Positions 54,305 to 64,000 are shown, numbered from the stretch's first letter. The stretch: 64,000 bases of DNA from Bhargavaea cecembensis (GCF_001619585.1 NZ_LQNT01000011.1:558001-622000); one strand, 5' to 3'. The notes: a model not told the origin generated them from the letters alone. Numbers and translations are program-made.

Positions 54305-55024
54305 TTATTTAACAAGCGGAAGTTTGCCCGGGGTGCCGGGTTTCCTCGGGTATTTTTTGGGGGTGCGGGCAACTTTCTCAATGATGAAGATATTGCGCTC
54401 GCTGTCTTCGACAGGCAAAAGGAACGAATGGGATTCCTTCAGGCGGCCGCCGAGAAGTTTCACGGCGTATTCCGCTTCCCGCATTTCCTCGCCGGCTGCC
54501 GCCGCCTTCATGGAGATGAACCGCCCGCCTTCCTTCACGAGCGGGAGGCACAATTCAGCGAGTACCGGGAGCCGTGCAACCGCACGGGCGGTCACAACGT
54601 CGAAAGCTTCCCGGAATTCTGGATTGCGGCCTGCCTCTTCCGCGCGCGCATGGACAAAATGGACATGGTCGAGCCCGAGTTCTTTCCCGAGTTCATCAAG
54701 AAACGTGATCCGCTTGTTGAGAGAGTCAATAATCGTCACACGCAGTTCCGGGAAGCAGATCTTCAGCGGAATGCTCGGGAAGCCCGCGCCCGCGCCAACG
54801 TCGCAGACGGTCAGCGGCCCGTCAAACGGTGCCTGGAATGCAGCGCTCACCGAGTCATAGAAGTGCTTCAGGTAGACCTGTTCCCGGTCCGTGATGGCTG
54901 TCAGGTTCATTTTTTCATTCCACTCAACAAGCAGTTCATAGTAGCGGCGGAATTGGGCAATCTGAGTTTCGCTCAGCGAAATGCCGCGTTTTTCAAGTTC
55001 CTGCACAAATTGTTCTTCATTCAT
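54305..55024 (-). CDS. rsmG: 16S rRNA G527 N7-methyltransferase
   Basis: 239 residues from the ATG at 55024 (GGAAGGGGA upstream). SAM motif I is [16 protein letters not shown], with the later [19 protein letters not shown]. It methylates G527 of 16S rRNA; loss gives low-level streptomycin resistance in many species. Between mnmG and noc, a conserved order. Confidence 0.95.
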   Translation of the reverse strand: MNEEQFVQELEKRGISLSETQIAQFRRYYELLVEWNEKMNLTAITDREQVYLKHFYDSVSAAFQAPFDGPLTVCDVGAGAGFPSIPLKICFPELRVTIIDSLNKRITFLDELGKELGLDHVHFVHARAEEAGRNPEFREAFDVVTARAVARLPVLAELCLPLVKEGGRFISMKAAAAGEEMREAEYAVKLLGGRLKESHSFLLPVEDSERNIFIIEKVARTPKKYPRKPGTPGKLPLVK

Positions 55025-55042
55025 TGAGACGGTTCCCCTTCC

Positions 55043-55080
55043 ATAAAACAGGCCGATGCGAATCTCGTTCACATCGGCCT
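55043..55080 (-). terminator. terminator between mnmG and rsmG
   Basis: AGGCCGATG (55050-55058) pairs with CATCGGCCT (55072-55080), loop of 13 bases; GTTTTATGG follows on the minus strand. It separates rsmG from mnmG. Confidence 0.75.
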
Positions 55081-55088
55081 ATTGGTGT

Positions 55089-56978
55089 TTAACCGGATAC
55101 TTTTGCGATCTTTCCCTGTTCGATGTAGACGAGCAGGATGGAGATGTCTGCCGGGTTGACGCCTGAGATCCGGGAAGCCTGCGCAATGGAGAGCGGACGG
55201 ACTTCATTGAGGTTGTGGCGCGCTTCGGAGGCAATGCCCTGGATGGCATCGTAATCGATGTTTTCAGGGATCTTCTTGTCTTCCATCTTCTTCAGACGTT
55301 CCACCTGCTGCATCGACTTGTTGATGTAGCCCTCATATTTAACCTGGATCTCGACCTGTTCCTTAACCTCTTCCGGCAGTTCCTGATCCGCCGGTGCGGC
55401 TGCCTCAATCAGGCCGTAGTGGACTTCGGGACGGCGCAGAAGATCGGAGGCGTGGATCGCTTCCTTGAGTTCGGTGCCGCCGATCTCACGGATGGCTTCC
55501 TGCAGCGCTTCGTCAGGCTTCAGGACGGTGCGGCTGAGACGTTTGGTCTCTTCTTCGATCATCCGCTTTTTCTCGATAAAGCGGGCATACCGCTCCTCGC
55601 TCTGCAGACCGATGTTGTGGCCGATCTCCGTCAGGCGCAGGTCGGCGTTGTCATGGCGCAGAAGCAGGCGGTATTCCGCACGCGATGTGAGAAGGCGGTA
55701 CGGCTCGCTCGTGCCCTTGGTCACCAGGTCATCAATGAGAACACCGATGTAGGCATCGGAGCGGCTCAGAATCACTTCCTCGCGGCCGAGCACCCGGGCA
55801 GCAGCATTGATGCCCGCCATGATGCCCTGTGCAGCAGCTTCTTCGTAGCCCGATGTGCCGTTGATCTGGCCAGCCGTGTAGAGGCCGCGGATCCGCTTGG
55901 TCTCGAGCGTCGGCCAAAGCTGTGTCGGCACAATTGCATCGTATTCGATGGCGTAGCCTGCACGCATCATTTCGGCCTTTTCAAGACCCGGAATCGTTTC
56001 GAGCAGGCGGCGCTGGATGTGCTCAGGCAGGCTGGTGGACAGTCCCTGCACATACACTTCACGCGTGTTGCGGCCTTCCGGCTCGAGGAAGATCTGGTGG
56101 CGCGGCTTGTCGCTGAACCGGACGATCTTATCTTCGATCGACGGGCAGTAGCGCGGGCCTTTGCCTTTGATCATGCCGGAGTACATCGGTGACAGATTCA
56201 GGTTGTCGTTGATGATTTCATGTGTTTCTCCGGTGGTGTAGGTCAGCCAGCACGGAAGCTGGTCGGTGATGAATTCCGTCGTTTCATAACTGAACGCTCG
56301 CGGTTCTTCATCGCCGGGCTGGATTTCTGTTTTGCTGTAGTCGATTGTGCGGCTGTTTACACGCGGCGGCGTCCCGGTTTTAAATCGGACAGTCTCAAAT
56401 CCGAGTTCCTCGAGGTTTTCCGCGAGGCGGATCGACGGTTGCTGGTGGTTCGGGCCGCTGGAGTATTTCAGGTCTCCGATGATAATCTCCCCGCGGAGGA
56501 ATGTCCCTGTTGTGACGACGACCGTCTCGGCGCGGTAAACAGCGCCGACCTGCGTGATGACACCCTTGACTTCATCGTTCTTGACAATCAGTTCTTCGAC
56601 AATTCCCTGGTGGAGGTGAAGATTTTCCTGCTCCTCCAGCATGCTCTTCATTTCCTGCTGGTAGAGCACCTTGTCGGCCTGCGCACGGAGTGCCCGTACA
56701 GCAGGTCCTTTTCCTGTATTCAGCATGCGCATCTGGATATGCGTTTTATCAATGACTTTCCCCATTGCGCCGCCGAGCGCATCGATTTCGCGGACGACGA
56801 TCCCCTTAGCCGGACCGCCGATCGACGGGTTGCACGGCATGAACGCAATCATATCTAGATTCATCGTGAGCATGAGGGTCGATGCACCTATTTTCGCTGC
56901 GGCCAGGCCGGCTTCTACGCCCGCGTGGCCCGCTCCGATGACGATTACATCGAACTTGCCTGCTTCAAATTGTGGCAT
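55089..56978 (-). CDS. mnmG: tRNA uridine-34 carboxymethylaminomethyl enzyme, FAD subunit
   Basis: 629 residues, usual length. FAD site [41 protein letters not shown] and [12 protein letters not shown] are family marks; Cys in [11 protein letters not shown]. With MnmE it modifies wobble uridines of several tRNAs, needed for correct decoding. mnmE ends 54 bases upstream. Confidence 0.97.
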   Translation of the reverse strand: MPQFEAGKFDVIVIGAGHAGVEAGLAAAKIGASTLMLTMNLDMIAFMPCNPSIGGPAKGIVVREIDALGGAMGKVIDKTHIQMRMLNTGKGPAVRALRAQADKVLYQQEMKSMLEEQENLHLHQGIVEELIVKNDEVKGVITQVGAVYRAETVVVTTGTFLRGEIIIGDLKYSSGPNHQQPSIRLAENLEELGFETVRFKTGTPPRVNSRTIDYSKTEIQPGDEEPRAFSYETTEFITDQLPCWLTYTTGETHEIINDNLNLSPMYSGMIKGKGPRYCPSIEDKIVRFSDKPRHQIFLEPEGRNTREVYVQGLSTSLPEHIQRRLLETIPGLEKAEMMRAGYAIEYDAIVPTQLWPTLETKRIRGLYTAGQINGTSGYEEAAAQGIMAGINAAARVLGREEVILSRSDAYIGVLIDDLVTKGTSEPYRLLTSRAEYRLLLRHDNADLRLTEIGHNIGLQSEERYARFIEKKRMIEEETKRLSRTVLKPDEALQEAIREIGGTELKEAIHASDLLRRPEVHYGLIEAAAPADQELPEEVKEQVEIQVKYEGYINKSMQQVERLKKMEDKKIPENIDYDAIQGIASEARHNLNEVRPLSIAQASRISGVNPADISILLVYIEQGKIAKVSG

Positions 56979-57031
56979 GTTCGTTCATCCTTCCTAATTT
57001 CTGAGTATATGATGCCGACTTTAGCCGGCGT

Positions 57032-58417
57032 TTACTTCCCTAGACAGAACTGCGAGAACAACTCATTGATGAGGCTTTCCTGAACGGTATCCCCGATGAT
57101 CTCACCGAGGATTTCCCATGCGCGGGTCACATCGATCTGGACCATATCCACCGGTACGCCGGCCTCCGCCGCCGAAATGGCATCATCGACGGCACGGCGG
57201 GCCTGGTGGAGCAGTGCCACGTGACGGGCATTCGAAACATATGTCATGTCCTGGGAACCTGTCCGGCCCTCAAAGAACATTGAAGCGATGGCCTCTTCCA
57301 GCTCATCGATGCCCTCATCTTTAAGAAGGGAGGTCGTGACGACAGGCGCATTGCCTGTCCGGCTGCGCACTTCACCGATGTCCAATTTTCTTGGAAGGTC
57401 GGTTTTGTTCGCGACGATGATGACGTCCATGCCGCTGACTGCCTCGAACAGTCGGATGTCTTCTTCGCTCAACTCCTCCGAACTGTTCAGCACGAGGAGG
57501 ATGAGATCAGCTTCTTTCAGCACCTTGCGGGAACGTTCGACCCCGATCCGCTCGACGATGTCCTCGGTTTCCCGGATGCCGGCGGTATCGACCAGCTTCA
57601 GCGGGACTCCCCGCACATTGACATATTCTTCAATGATATCCCGCGTCGTCCCTGCGATATCGGTGACGATCGCTTTGTTTTCCTGGAGAAGACTGTTGAG
57701 AAGCGACGATTTGCCGACATTCGGACGGCCGATAATCGCCGTCGAGAGCCCCTCCCGGAGAATTTTGCCTTGGCCGGACGTCCGGATGAGCGCGTCAATT
57801 TCCGAACGGACCCACGTGCACTTCTCAACCAGCACCGGGAGCGTCATTTCCTCGACATCGTCATATTCCGGATAGTCAATATTCACCTCGACCTGTGCAA
57901 GCGTCTCGATCAGCGCCTGGCGCAGGTCCCCGATGAGACGGGACAGCCGGCCTTCCATCTGGCCGAGCGCGACGTCCATCGCGCGGTCGGTCTTGGATCG
58001 GATCAGGTCTATGACACCTTCCGCCTGGGAGAGGTCGATCCGGCCATTGAGGAATGCGCGCTTTGTGAACTCGCCCGGTTCGGCAAGACGCGCGCCGCTC
58101 CGGAGAACCAGTTCCAATACGCGGTTCACCGAGACAAGACCGCCATGGCAGTTGATCTCGATGACATCTTCCCGTGTATAGGTTTTAGGTGCCTTCATGA
58201 GAGACACCATGACTTCTTCTGCTGTTTTTCCCGTTTCCGGGTCGACGAGATGGCCGTAGTGGATCGTATGCGATGCTGATTCGGCCAGCGTCTTGCCGGA
58301 AGGCGAGCGGAACAGTCGGTCGGTGATGCCGACCGCTTCATCCCCGCTCAGCCGGACGATGGCGATCGCGCCCTCGCCCATAGGTGTGGATATCGCCGTA
58401 ATCGTATCAAATTCCAT
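57032..58417 (-). CDS. mnmE: tRNA modification GTPase MnmE
   Basis: 461 residues from the ATG at 58417 (AAAGGGG at 8 bases). N-terminal formyl-THF-binding part with [20 protein letters not shown] cut to TISTP-type start; G1 [13 protein letters not shown]3 DTAGIRET; G4 NKTD; and C-terminal Cys in FCLGK. It works as a dimer with MnmG on tRNA wobble uridine. Upstream lies an 18-bp palindrome of two DnaA boxes. Confidence 0.96.
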   Translation of the reverse strand: MEFDTITAISTPMGEGAIAIVRLSGDEAVGITDRLFRSPSGKTLAESASHTIHYGHLVDPETGKTAEEVMVSLMKAPKTYTREDVIEINCHGGLVSVNRVLELVLRSGARLAEPGEFTKRAFLNGRIDLSQAEGVIDLIRSKTDRAMDVALGQMEGRLSRLIGDLRQALIETLAQVEVNIDYPEYDDVEEMTLPVLVEKCTWVRSEIDALIRTSGQGKILREGLSTAIIGRPNVGKSSLLNSLLQENKAIVTDIAGTTRDIIEEYVNVRGVPLKLVDTAGIRETEDIVERIGVERSRKVLKEADLILLVLNSSEELSEEDIRLFEAVSGMDVIIVANKTDLPRKLDIGEVRSRTGNAPVVTTSLLKDEGIDELEEAIASMFFEGRTGSQDMTYVSNARHVALLHQARRAVDDAISAAEAGVPVDMVQIDVTRAWEILGEIIGDTVQESLINELFSQFCLGK

Positions 58418-58440
58418 TCCGGCCACCCCTTTCTATATGG

Positions 58441-58458
58441 TTATCCACATGTGGATAA
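58441..58458. promoter_or_regulatory. palindromic double DnaA box upstream of mnmE
   Basis: TTATCCACATGTGGATAA is two perfect DnaA boxes in inverted orientation with no spacer, 24 bases before the mnmE start. Confidence 0.75.
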
Positions 58459-58671
58459 TCCTCATGCGGGCATGTCAATCTAACATAATATAGTACCACA
58501 AATACTCCACGTGGAAAAGTGGCTGAATCGGGCGAAGAAAAATCATCCTGATCTGCATTTGTGGTGGACTGGGAAGATGCCGATCCGGGGGGATTTTCTT
58601 CACTGTAAATCCATGTGATCCGACAGAAAAGAATAGATGATTCCAACTGCGAAACATGAGAGAAAGAGCCG

Positions 58672-58700
58672 GACAGCATCTTTTGCTGTCCGGCTCTTTC
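58672..58700. terminator. terminator after jag
   Basis: AAAGAGCCGGACAGCA pairs perfectly with TGCTGTCCGGCTCTTT around a 6-base loop; T-rich tails on both sides. Confidence 0.9.
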
Positions 58701-59600
58701 TTATTTATGCGGTTCAATCACGATATGGCGGTGCGGTTCCTTGCCTTCCGAATGGGTGTCGACATCAAACCGCTCGGAGAGAGCGTGGTGAATTACTTTC
58801 CGCTCCGAAGAAGGCATCGGTTCAAGCGCGACGCGCGCACCGGTCCGGACGGCCTGGTCGGCTTTCCGCTCGGCCAGCACCTTCAGGGTTTCAGCCCGCT
58901 TTGCGCGATAATCTCCGACATCGACCGAAACGACGAGAAACTGTTTTGCGTAGTTGTTGGCAACCACCTGGACAAGCTGCTGAAGGGCATTCAGGGTCTG
59001 GCCGCGCTTACCGATCAGCATGGCCGCCTTCCCGCTTTCAAGCCGGAACTCCAGGTTCTTGCCATCAAGCGCATGGAACACTTCCGCGTCCTCTGCTCCC
59101 ATCTCCCGCACGACCGATTTCAGATAGTCTGCGGTCAGGCCGATCGCTATATCAAGATCCCGCTCCTTGTCCTCATCCGAGGCTTCCGGGAGAACCGGCT
59201 CAAGCGACTCCACCGGAACGACCGGGACGGCGGGGCCCTTTTCTTCTTCCTGTTCGTTATTAAGCGGCACAGGATCCGGATCTGCAGGATCCTCCCGAAG
59301 CGCAGTTCCTTCCGGGTTTTCCGGACCATCGGAAGTCAGCTGCTCCATGGGGACTGCCGGTTCGGCAGCAGGTTCCTCTGCGGGTTCGACCTTCGCCGCT
59401 TCCGAAGCTGCCTCCGGCTCGGTCCCGACCACTTCGGCCGTGACGCGCACCTTTGCCTCACGCGCACCGAAGCCCAGAAACCCTTTTTTGCCTTCGTCAA
59501 TGACCTCGATTTTCACCTGATCACGGGTCAGGCCGAGTTTGGCCAGTGCGTTCGAGACTGCCTCATCGACCGTGGTGCCCGTCGCGACCGTCTGAATCAT
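58701..59600 (-). CDS. jag: RNA-binding protein Jag (KhpB/EloR)
   Basis: 299 residues, longer than the usual ~210 owing to an inserted acidic, Pro/Ala/Glu-rich linker (about 65-150). Jag-N domain (TVDEAVSNALAKLGLTRDQV), KH domain with LIGKRGQTLNALQQL, R3H domain with ERKVIHHALSERFDVDTHSEG cut to ERKVIHHALSERFDV. Homologues bind RNA with KhpA and govern cell elongation. Start overlaps the yidC stop by 4 bases. Confidence 0.93.
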   Translation of the reverse strand: MIQTVATGTTVDEAVSNALAKLGLTRDQVKIEVIDEGKKGFLGFGAREAKVRVTAEVVGTEPEAASEAAKVEPAEEPAAEPAVPMEQLTSDGPENPEGTALREDPADPDPVPLNNEQEEEKGPAVPVVPVESLEPVLPEASDEDKERDLDIAIGLTADYLKSVVREMGAEDAEVFHALDGKNLEFRLESGKAAMLIGKRGQTLNALQQLVQVVANNYAKQFLVVSVDVGDYRAKRAETLKVLAERKADQAVRTGARVALEPMPSSERKVIHHALSERFDVDTHSEGKEPHRHIVIEPHK

Positions 59601-60463
59601 TTTTTCTTCCCTCCTGATTTGCCGCCCTTTTTCTTCGCCTTTGGCTGGGCCGAAGGACGGGTGCCTGCCGGCTTTTGCTGTGCCGGGCGCTTTTGAGCGG
59701 CAGGAGCAGCAATTGCCTCCGCCGGCTCTTCTTTCTTATTAAACGGCTTGTACATGAAAATGTTCGTAATGAACGAAATGATGTTCCCGATGATCCAGTA
59801 GAGTGTCAGTGCTGACGGCAGGAACGTACCGAAAGCGAAGATCATGACCGGCATGAAGTACATCATTGCCTTCATCTGCGGGTTGTCCATGGCAGGTCCC
59901 GTGCGAAGCACGACAAATTGCGCAGCCGCCGCGATAAATGCCAGGATGATGCTCGGTTCAGCCAGATGGACGCCGAAAATGTCACCGAGTGCAATCTCAG
60001 GCGTTGCGTTCATCCGGCTGATCGCATGGTAGAACCCGATCAGGATCGGCATCTGGACAAGAACAGGCAGGCAGCCTGCTGCCGGATTGACATCCCGTGT
60101 TTTCAGGAGCTGCTGGAACTCCTCCTGGTACTTCTTCTGAGTGACCGCGTCTTTTGACGGATACTTTGCCTGCAGCGCCTTAATCTCCGGCTGGATCTCC
60201 TGCATCCGCTTGGAACTTTGCACCTGCTTGATCATCAGAGGCAGAATCACAAGACGGATCAGGATCGTTACCGCGATGATCGCCAGGCCGTAAGTGCCGA
60301 GCAGGCCCTTGAACATCATGATGAGCGAGACAAGCGGCCATACAACAAATTTATTCCAGAAACCTTCGCTGTTCTCATAGATCGGCTCGTTGAATTCCGT
60401 ACAACCCGCGAGGAACGCGGCGAGGAATGCGACCATGAGAACCAGCCACAACTTCTTCTTCAA
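59597..60463 (-). CDS. yidC: membrane protein insertase YidC (SpoIIIJ/OxaA1)
   Basis: 288 residues from a TTG start (GGGAAAGG upstream). Lipoprotein signal with LAGC, then five helices; the hydrophilic-groove Arg lies in ILIRLVILPLMIKQ and PVLVQMPILIGFYHAISR is family-typical. It inserts proteins into the membrane with or without Sec, and in spore formers also serves the SpoIIIA-SpoIIQ channel. C-terminal Lys/Pro/Gln-rich tail. Confidence 0.96.
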   Translation of the reverse strand: MKKKLWLVLMVAFLAAFLAGCTEFNEPIYENSEGFWNKFVVWPLVSLIMMFKGLLGTYGLAIIAVTILIRLVILPLMIKQVQSSKRMQEIQPEIKALQAKYPSKDAVTQKKYQEEFQQLLKTRDVNPAAGCLPVLVQMPILIGFYHAISRMNATPEIALGDIFGVHLAEPSIILAFIAAAAQFVVLRTGPAMDNPQMKAMMYFMPVMIFAFGTFLPSALTLYWIIGNIISFITNIFMYKPFNKKEEPAEAIAAPAAQKRPAQQKPAGTRPSAQPKAKKKGGKSGGKKK

Positions 60464-60546
60464 AACCTTTCCCCCAGACGTTCATTCTTTTCCACCGGCG
60501 GCAAAACCGCCTTTCCCACCATCGTACCATGCGGGAGCGGTGCGTT

Positions 60547-60891
60547 CTACTTCTTTCTGAGTACTCTGGCGATCCTCATGATATGGATCAGGCTCTTCTT
60601 TGTCTCATGGAAATCGATCGACGCCGCCTGGTTGCGGGCAATGATAATGTAGTCCCTGTCCTGAAGGAGTTCATCCTTTAACTCATGGACCGCCTGGCGG
60701 ACATGGCGCTTGATCCGATTGCGCGTGACTGCGTTGCCGATTTTTTTCGAGACGGAGATTCCGATCCTGAACTCCTCCTGTCCCTCGGTCCTGACCGAAT
60801 AGATGACGAACTGCCGGTTCGCGAACGATTTCCCATGCTTGAAAACCCGCTGGAAGTCCTTATTTTTCTTTACCCGCTGGTGTTTATTCAT
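60547..60891 (-). CDS. rnpA: ribonuclease P protein component
   Basis: 114 residues from the ATG at 60891 (AGGTGG at 8 bases). RNP motif [14 protein letters not shown] (RNRxKR) and [19 protein letters not shown] cut to [12 protein letters not shown] are typical. It helps the RNase P RNA cut tRNA 5' leaders. Between rpmH and yidC, the standard order; a hairpin precedes it. Confidence 0.96.
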   Translation of the reverse strand: MNKHQRVKKNKDFQRVFKHGKSFANRQFVIYSVRTEGQEEFRIGISVSKKIGNAVTRNRIKRHVRQAVHELKDELLQDRDYIIIARNQAASIDFHETKKSLIHIMRIARVLRKK

Positions 60892-60989
60892 AGTTGGATC
60901 CACCTGCTTCTCGATTACTGTCTACCTTATAAGGAAGGGATCGGCCGACATTCCTTACCTATTCATATCCTTCACAGCCGCCCCTAAAC

Positions 60990-61020
60990 GAAAAAAAAGA
61001 CCACTGAAGTGATCAGTGGA
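60990..61020 (-). terminator. hairpin between rpmH and rnpA
   Basis: CCACTGA pairs with TCAGTGG around a 5-base loop (61001-61019), followed by TTTTTTTT on the minus strand. It should stop much of the rpmH transcript, leaving some read-through to rnpA. Confidence 0.85.
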
Positions 61021-61021
61021 C

Positions 61022-61156
61022 TTATGCGGAAAGTACTTTTCTTCCTCTGCGGCGACGTGCAGCCAGAATGCGGCGGCCGCTTTTTGTCTTCATGCGCGCG
61101 CGGAATCCGTGTACTTTGCTGTGCTTGCGTTTATTTGGTTGATACGTACGTTTCAT
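61022..61156 (-). CDS. rpmH: 50S ribosomal protein L34
   Basis: 44 residues, AGGAGGTG before the ATG at 61156. [20 protein letters not shown] is the invariant L34 start, and the rest is Arg/Lys-rich. Divergent from dnaA across the origin, as in most bacteria. Confidence 0.98.
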   Translation of the reverse strand: MKRTYQPNKRKHSKVHGFRARMKTKSGRRILAARRRRGRKVLSA

Positions 61157-61660
61157 AGTCAAGGCACCTCCTAATCGTTGCCGTTTAAACATCAGACAGT
61201 CTTGCACATTATATAAGACCCAGGAAAAACTGTCAACCGTTTGTTTCATCTTCCGAATCAGGATCTGTGCCGTTCTGGCGTTTCTGATGTCCCTGACTTT
61301 ATCCACAGTTCTTCCTGGCGGCCTGTTTGCACCGTTCGACATGAAAAAAGTTATTCACAACGCTTATCGACATGTTTCGCACATCCCAATACCCTGTGGA
61401 TAAAGGATTTGTGCACAGGAAACAAGCATGTGGATAAGTACCGCAATCGGTTGTCAGTGCCGGTTTTTTCTGTTACGATGTTGGAGCATAACTTTTCCGC
61501 GGAAAATACCGGGCTAATTCTTATCCACAATTGTTGATAGGTTGTGGATAATTTTTTCCGCATTTTTAAAACATGCTTGTCCACAGCTTGTGGATTTGTT
61601 CGCAAATCCTTCTAATAGGGTTCACGATTCGACAACCAAATAAAAAGAAAAGGAGGTTTC
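61157..61660. other. oriC, upstream part (rpmH-dnaA)
   Basis: Replication-origin region with DnaA boxes: TTATCCACA 61299-61307, TTATTCACA 61351-61359, TGTGGATAA 61395-61403, TGTGGATAA 61429-61437, TTATCCACA 61521-61529, TGTGGATAA 61543-61551, and weaker TTGTCCACA 61577-61585 and TGTGGATTT 61589-61597. Boxes occur in both orientations, with AT-rich DNA between the last boxes and dnaA. The dnaA and rpmH promoters also lie here. Confidence 0.93.
61451..61479 (+). promoter_or_regulatory. dnaA promoter
   Basis: -35 TTGTCA (61451-61456), 17-base spacer, -10 TACGAT (61474-61479). It lies among the DnaA boxes, so DnaA can repress its own gene. Confidence 0.6.
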
Positions 61661-63013
61661 GTGTTGGAACAGTTCGATGATTTATGGAACCAGGTGCTCG
61701 CCAGGGTCGAGCAGCGGATCTCCAAGCCAAGCTTTGACACATGGCTAAAATCGACCCGCATGATCGATTACCGTAACGACACCATCATCATCGGCGCGCC
61801 CAATTCGTTCACCCGGGACTGGCTGGAGAACCACTATATCCAGCTGATCGCCGGCATCATGAGCGAACTCACCGGCGAAGACGTACATATCCGTTTTACC
61901 GTGCCTGAAGACGCCGAAGAGGACTCATTCGACATGCCGAAGCCCGCTCCCAAGCCGAAAAACGGGCGCCATGTCGATCAGTCTGACGGCATGCTTAATC
62001 CTAAGTATACGTTCGATACATTCGTCATCGGTTCGGGCAACCGGTTCGCCCACGCCGCTTCCCTGGCTGTTGCGGAAGCACCGGCCAAGGCGTATAACCC
62101 CCTATTCATCTATGGGGGCGTCGGGCTGGGAAAAACCCACCTGATGCACGCAATCGGCCATTACGTGCGAGAGCACAAGCCGGACGCAAAAGTCGTGTAT
62201 CTTTCTTCAGAAAAGTTCACGAATGAGTTCATCAACTCGATCCGTGACAATGAAGCCGTTGAATTCCGGGATAAATACCGGAACGTAGATGTACTGCTGA
62301 TTGATGATATTCAGTTTATCGCGGGAAAAGAACAGACCCAGGAAGAGTTCTTCCATACCTTCAATACGCTGCACGAATCATCGAAGCAGATCGTCATCTC
62401 CAGTGACCGTCCGCCAAAGGAGATTCCGACGCTTGAAGACCGTCTGCGTTCGCGCTTTGAATGGGGACTGATCACAGACATCACACCGCCCGACCTTGAG
62501 ACCCGGATCGCCATCCTGCGCAAGAAAGCGAAGGCGGACGGGCTAGTTGACGTGTCCAACGAGGTCATGATGTACATCGCGAACCAGATCGATACCAACA
62601 TCCGGGAACTCGAAGGCGCCCTCATCCGTGTCGTTGCGTATTCATCACTCGTCAACGAAGACATCACACCAAAACTGGCCGAAGAAGCACTGAAGGACAT
62701 CATCCCGAATGCGCGGCCGCGCCAGGTCACGATCCTCGACATCCAGAAAGCAGTCGGGGAGCACTTCAGCATCCGGCTTGAGGATTTCGCCGCGAAAAAG
62801 CGTACAAAATCCATCGCTTTCCCAAGGCAGGTCGCCATGTACCTTTCCCGGGAAATGACCGAGTTCTCGTTGCCAAAGATCGGAGACGAGTTCGGGGGCC
62901 GCGACCACTCGACCGTCATCCATGCACATGAGAAAATCTCAAAAATGCTCAAGGAAGACCAGAATCTCCAGCAGGATATCAAGGAAATCAGGGCTGTACT
63001 CGGCAAAAGCTGA
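61661..63013 (+). CDS. dnaA: chromosomal replication initiator DnaA
   Basis: 450 residues from a GTG start, AGGAGG 5 bases upstream. Domain I ([21 protein letters not shown], cut to [12 protein letters not shown]), linker with [13 protein letters not shown]+ domain with Walker [10 protein letters not shown] and Walker [11 protein letters not shown], and domain IV with [15 protein letters not shown] that reads the DnaA boxes. It unwinds the origin and loads the helicase. A near-perfect Noc site lies in the coding sequence (62843-62856). Confidence 0.98.
   Translation: MLEQFDDLWNQVLARVEQRISKPSFDTWLKSTRMIDYRNDTIIIGAPNSFTRDWLENHYIQLIAGIMSELTGEDVHIRFTVPEDAEEDSFDMPKPAPKPKNGRHVDQSDGMLNPKYTFDTFVIGSGNRFAHAASLAVAEAPAKAYNPLFIYGGVGLGKTHLMHAIGHYVREHKPDAKVVYLSSEKFTNEFINSIRDNEAVEFRDKYRNVDVLLIDDIQFIAGKEQTQEEFFHTFNTLHESSKQIVISSDRPPKEIPTLEDRLRSRFEWGLITDITPPDLETRIAILRKKAKADGLVDVSNEVMMYIANQIDTNIRELEGALIRVVAYSSLVNEDITPKLAEEALKDIIPNARPRQVTILDIQKAVGEHFSIRLEDFAAKKRTKSIAFPRQVAMYLSREMTEFSLPKIGDEFGGRDHSTVIHAHEKISKMLKEDQNLQQDIKEIRAVLGKS
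62843..62856. promoter_or_regulatory. Noc-binding-like sequence inside dnaA
   Basis: CTTTCCCGGGAAAT differs from ATTTCCCGGGAAAT in the first base only. Confidence 0.5.
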
Positions 63014-63179
63014 TGTTGATAACCCCCTTTTCGGCGACCACGTCTGCCAACAGGTTATGCACATGTAGATAAGTATGCGGCAGTAAGCTAAAACCCACTT
63101 ACCAACTTATCCACAGCCCCTATTACTATTACTATCTATCTTTTTACTTTTAAATTAAATATATAAGCGAGGTATCGAG
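63014..63179. other. oriC, downstream part (dnaA-dnaN) with unwinding element
   Basis: DnaA boxes TTATGCACA 63056-63064, TGTAGATAA 63064-63072 (one mismatch) and TTATCCACA 63107-63115. The last is followed by TATTACTATTACTATC (a three-base-periodic, DnaA-trio-like stretch) and then an A/T-only run (about 63140-63172), the expected site of first unwinding. Confidence 0.88.
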
Positions 63180-64000
63180 ATGAAATTTGAGATTGCGAGG
63201 GACCGGCTTCTCGACGGCCTGAGTGACGTCATGAAAGCCGTCAGCTCAAAAGCAGCCATTCCGATTCTGACGGGCATCAAATTGGATGTGGATGAAGAAG
63301 GACTTCACCTGACCGGAAGTGACTCGGATATTACAATCCAGACATTCATTCCGGCGGAGGAAAACGGTGAACAGCTGATTCGCACATCGCAGAGCGGTTC
63401 GATCGTTCTGCAGGCCAAATACTTTAACGAGATCGTCCGGAAACTCCCGACAAACGACATCGAGATCGAAGTGAGCGGTCATCTGCAGACACATATCCGG
63501 TCCGGTAAATCCGAATTCCATCTGATCGGCTCCGATGCGGAAGACTACCCGCAGCTGCCGGAGATCGATGATGACCGGCATTTTGCCATTCCTGCAGATC
63601 TGCTGAAGTCAATCATCCGGGAAACGGTCTTTGCCGTATCCGCATCCGAGTCCCGTCCGATTCTGACCGGCGTCCACTGGCAGGTCCAGGAAGGGGAACT
63701 GGTCTGCGTCGCCACAGACAGCCACCGCCTGGCACGCCGCAAGACCCGGCTCGAAAACGCCCCCGAAGACGATTACAGCGTTGTCATCCCGGGCAAGAGT
63801 CTCCAGGAACTAAATAAAATCCTAGGGGATTCCAATGATCCGGTCGGAATCACAATGAGCAACAAACAGGTGCTTTTCCGTGCTGGACATGTCCTGTTCT
63901 ACTCACGTCTTCTGGAAGGTAATTATCCGGATACGAGCCGGCTGATCCCTACGGAATACAAGACAGACATCCATGTGAACGGCAAAACCCTTCTGCAGTC
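63180..64000 (+). CDS. dnaN: DNA polymerase III sliding clamp (beta), 3' end missing
   Basis: About 273 codons before the window ends. GCGAGG precedes the ATG. The first two of three clamp domains are present: MKFEIARDRLLDGLSDVMKA, the motif SKAAIPILTGIKL, later ESRPILTGVHW and ATDSHRLARRK. The clamp dimer holds the polymerase on DNA. It follows dnaA directly, and its upstream gap is part of the origin. Confidence 0.97.
   Translation, partial: MKFEIARDRLLDGLSDVMKAVSSKAAIPILTGIKLDVDEEGLHLTGSDSDITIQTFIPAEENGEQLIRTSQSGSIVLQAKYFNEIVRKLPTNDIEIEVSGHLQTHIRSGKSEFHLIGSDAEDYPQLPEIDDDRHFAIPADLLKSIIRETVFAVSASESRPILTGVHWQVQEGELVCVATDSHRLARRKTRLENAPEDDYSVVIPGKSLQELNKILGDSNDPVGITMSNKQVLFRAGHVLFYSRLLEGNYPDTSRLIPTEYKTDIHVNGKTLLQ

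Noticed and set aside
58503-58518. Third parS-like site (TACTCCACGTGGAAAA)
   Set aside because: Four mismatches to the ParB consensus, mainly outside the CACGTG core; too weak to call.
1-64000. CRISPR arrays, prophage, transposases, tRNA or rRNA genes
   Set aside because: No spacer-repeat array, transposase or phage motif, cloverleaf or rRNA sequence was seen on either strand.

Overview
The window is a chromosomal segment around the replication origin of a spore-forming Gram-positive bacterium of the order Bacillales. The gene order mnmE-jag-yidC-rnpA-rpmH-oriC-dnaA-dnaN on one side, and walRKHIJ-htrA-rlmH together with noc-soj-spo0J-yyaC-yyzM-ychF on the other, is the classic Bacillus-type layout. 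Moderately high GC, wide use of GTG and TTG starts with strong Shine-Dalgarno sites, a Mqo rather than a soluble malate pathway gene, and a Bacillaceae-type intergenic repeat fit a Planococcaceae-like lineage (Bhargavaea/Planococcus/Sporosarcina group). The genus is inference. Nearly everything from 29 kb to 61 kb lies on the minus strand, so it is transcribed away from oriC on the left replichore; dnaA and dnaN read rightwards.

1-29 kb is a metabolic and accessory segment. It holds a CoA-transferase cut by the window edge with a LytTR regulator, small detoxification-type enzymes (flavin reductase, methyltransferase, DinB, VOC, serine hydrolase), an MFS and a LysE exporter, and a streptomycin-kinase-like gene broken by an in-frame amber codon. 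A bioYB operon follows, with two BirA-type operators facing pgeF. A DcuSR/CitST-type two-component system precedes a CitMHS citrate transporter with a perfect cre site. An MBL hydrolase, an aspartate dehydrogenase and an ABC ATPase come next. The complete pstSCAB-phoU operon has a Pho-box-like array and an internal hairpin. An ECF S-component and mqo follow, then a more AT-rich patch with rluF, a small protein and an alcohol dehydrogenase.

29-46.7 kb is the conserved core: rlmH, a CxxH/CxxC protein, htrA, walJ, yycI, yycH, walK and walR; an M23 peptidase with a WalR box in front of it; purA; dnaB-rplI-gdpP-yybS; and rpsF-ssb-rpsR with a leader that can hide the rpsF Shine-Dalgarno. 46.7-61 kb holds a DUF3267 protein, ychF, yyzM, a MscS channel, the spore protein YyaC, a DUF554 protein, spo0J-soj, noc, rsmG, mnmG, mnmE, jag, yidC, rnpA and rpmH. 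61.2-63.2 kb is the bipartite origin with DnaA boxes on both sides of dnaA.

The most interesting layer is the cis-acting chromosome-maintenance code. There are three parS-like sites (one perfect inside spo0J, one perfect beside noc, one near-perfect at 2.6 kb), two near-consensus Noc-binding sequences, an off-origin DnaA-box cluster around rlmH, and an 18-bp palindrome made of two DnaA boxes upstream of mnmE. Apart from the repeats, I found no CRISPR array, prophage, transposase, rRNA or tRNA, and no convincing novel multi-gene system.
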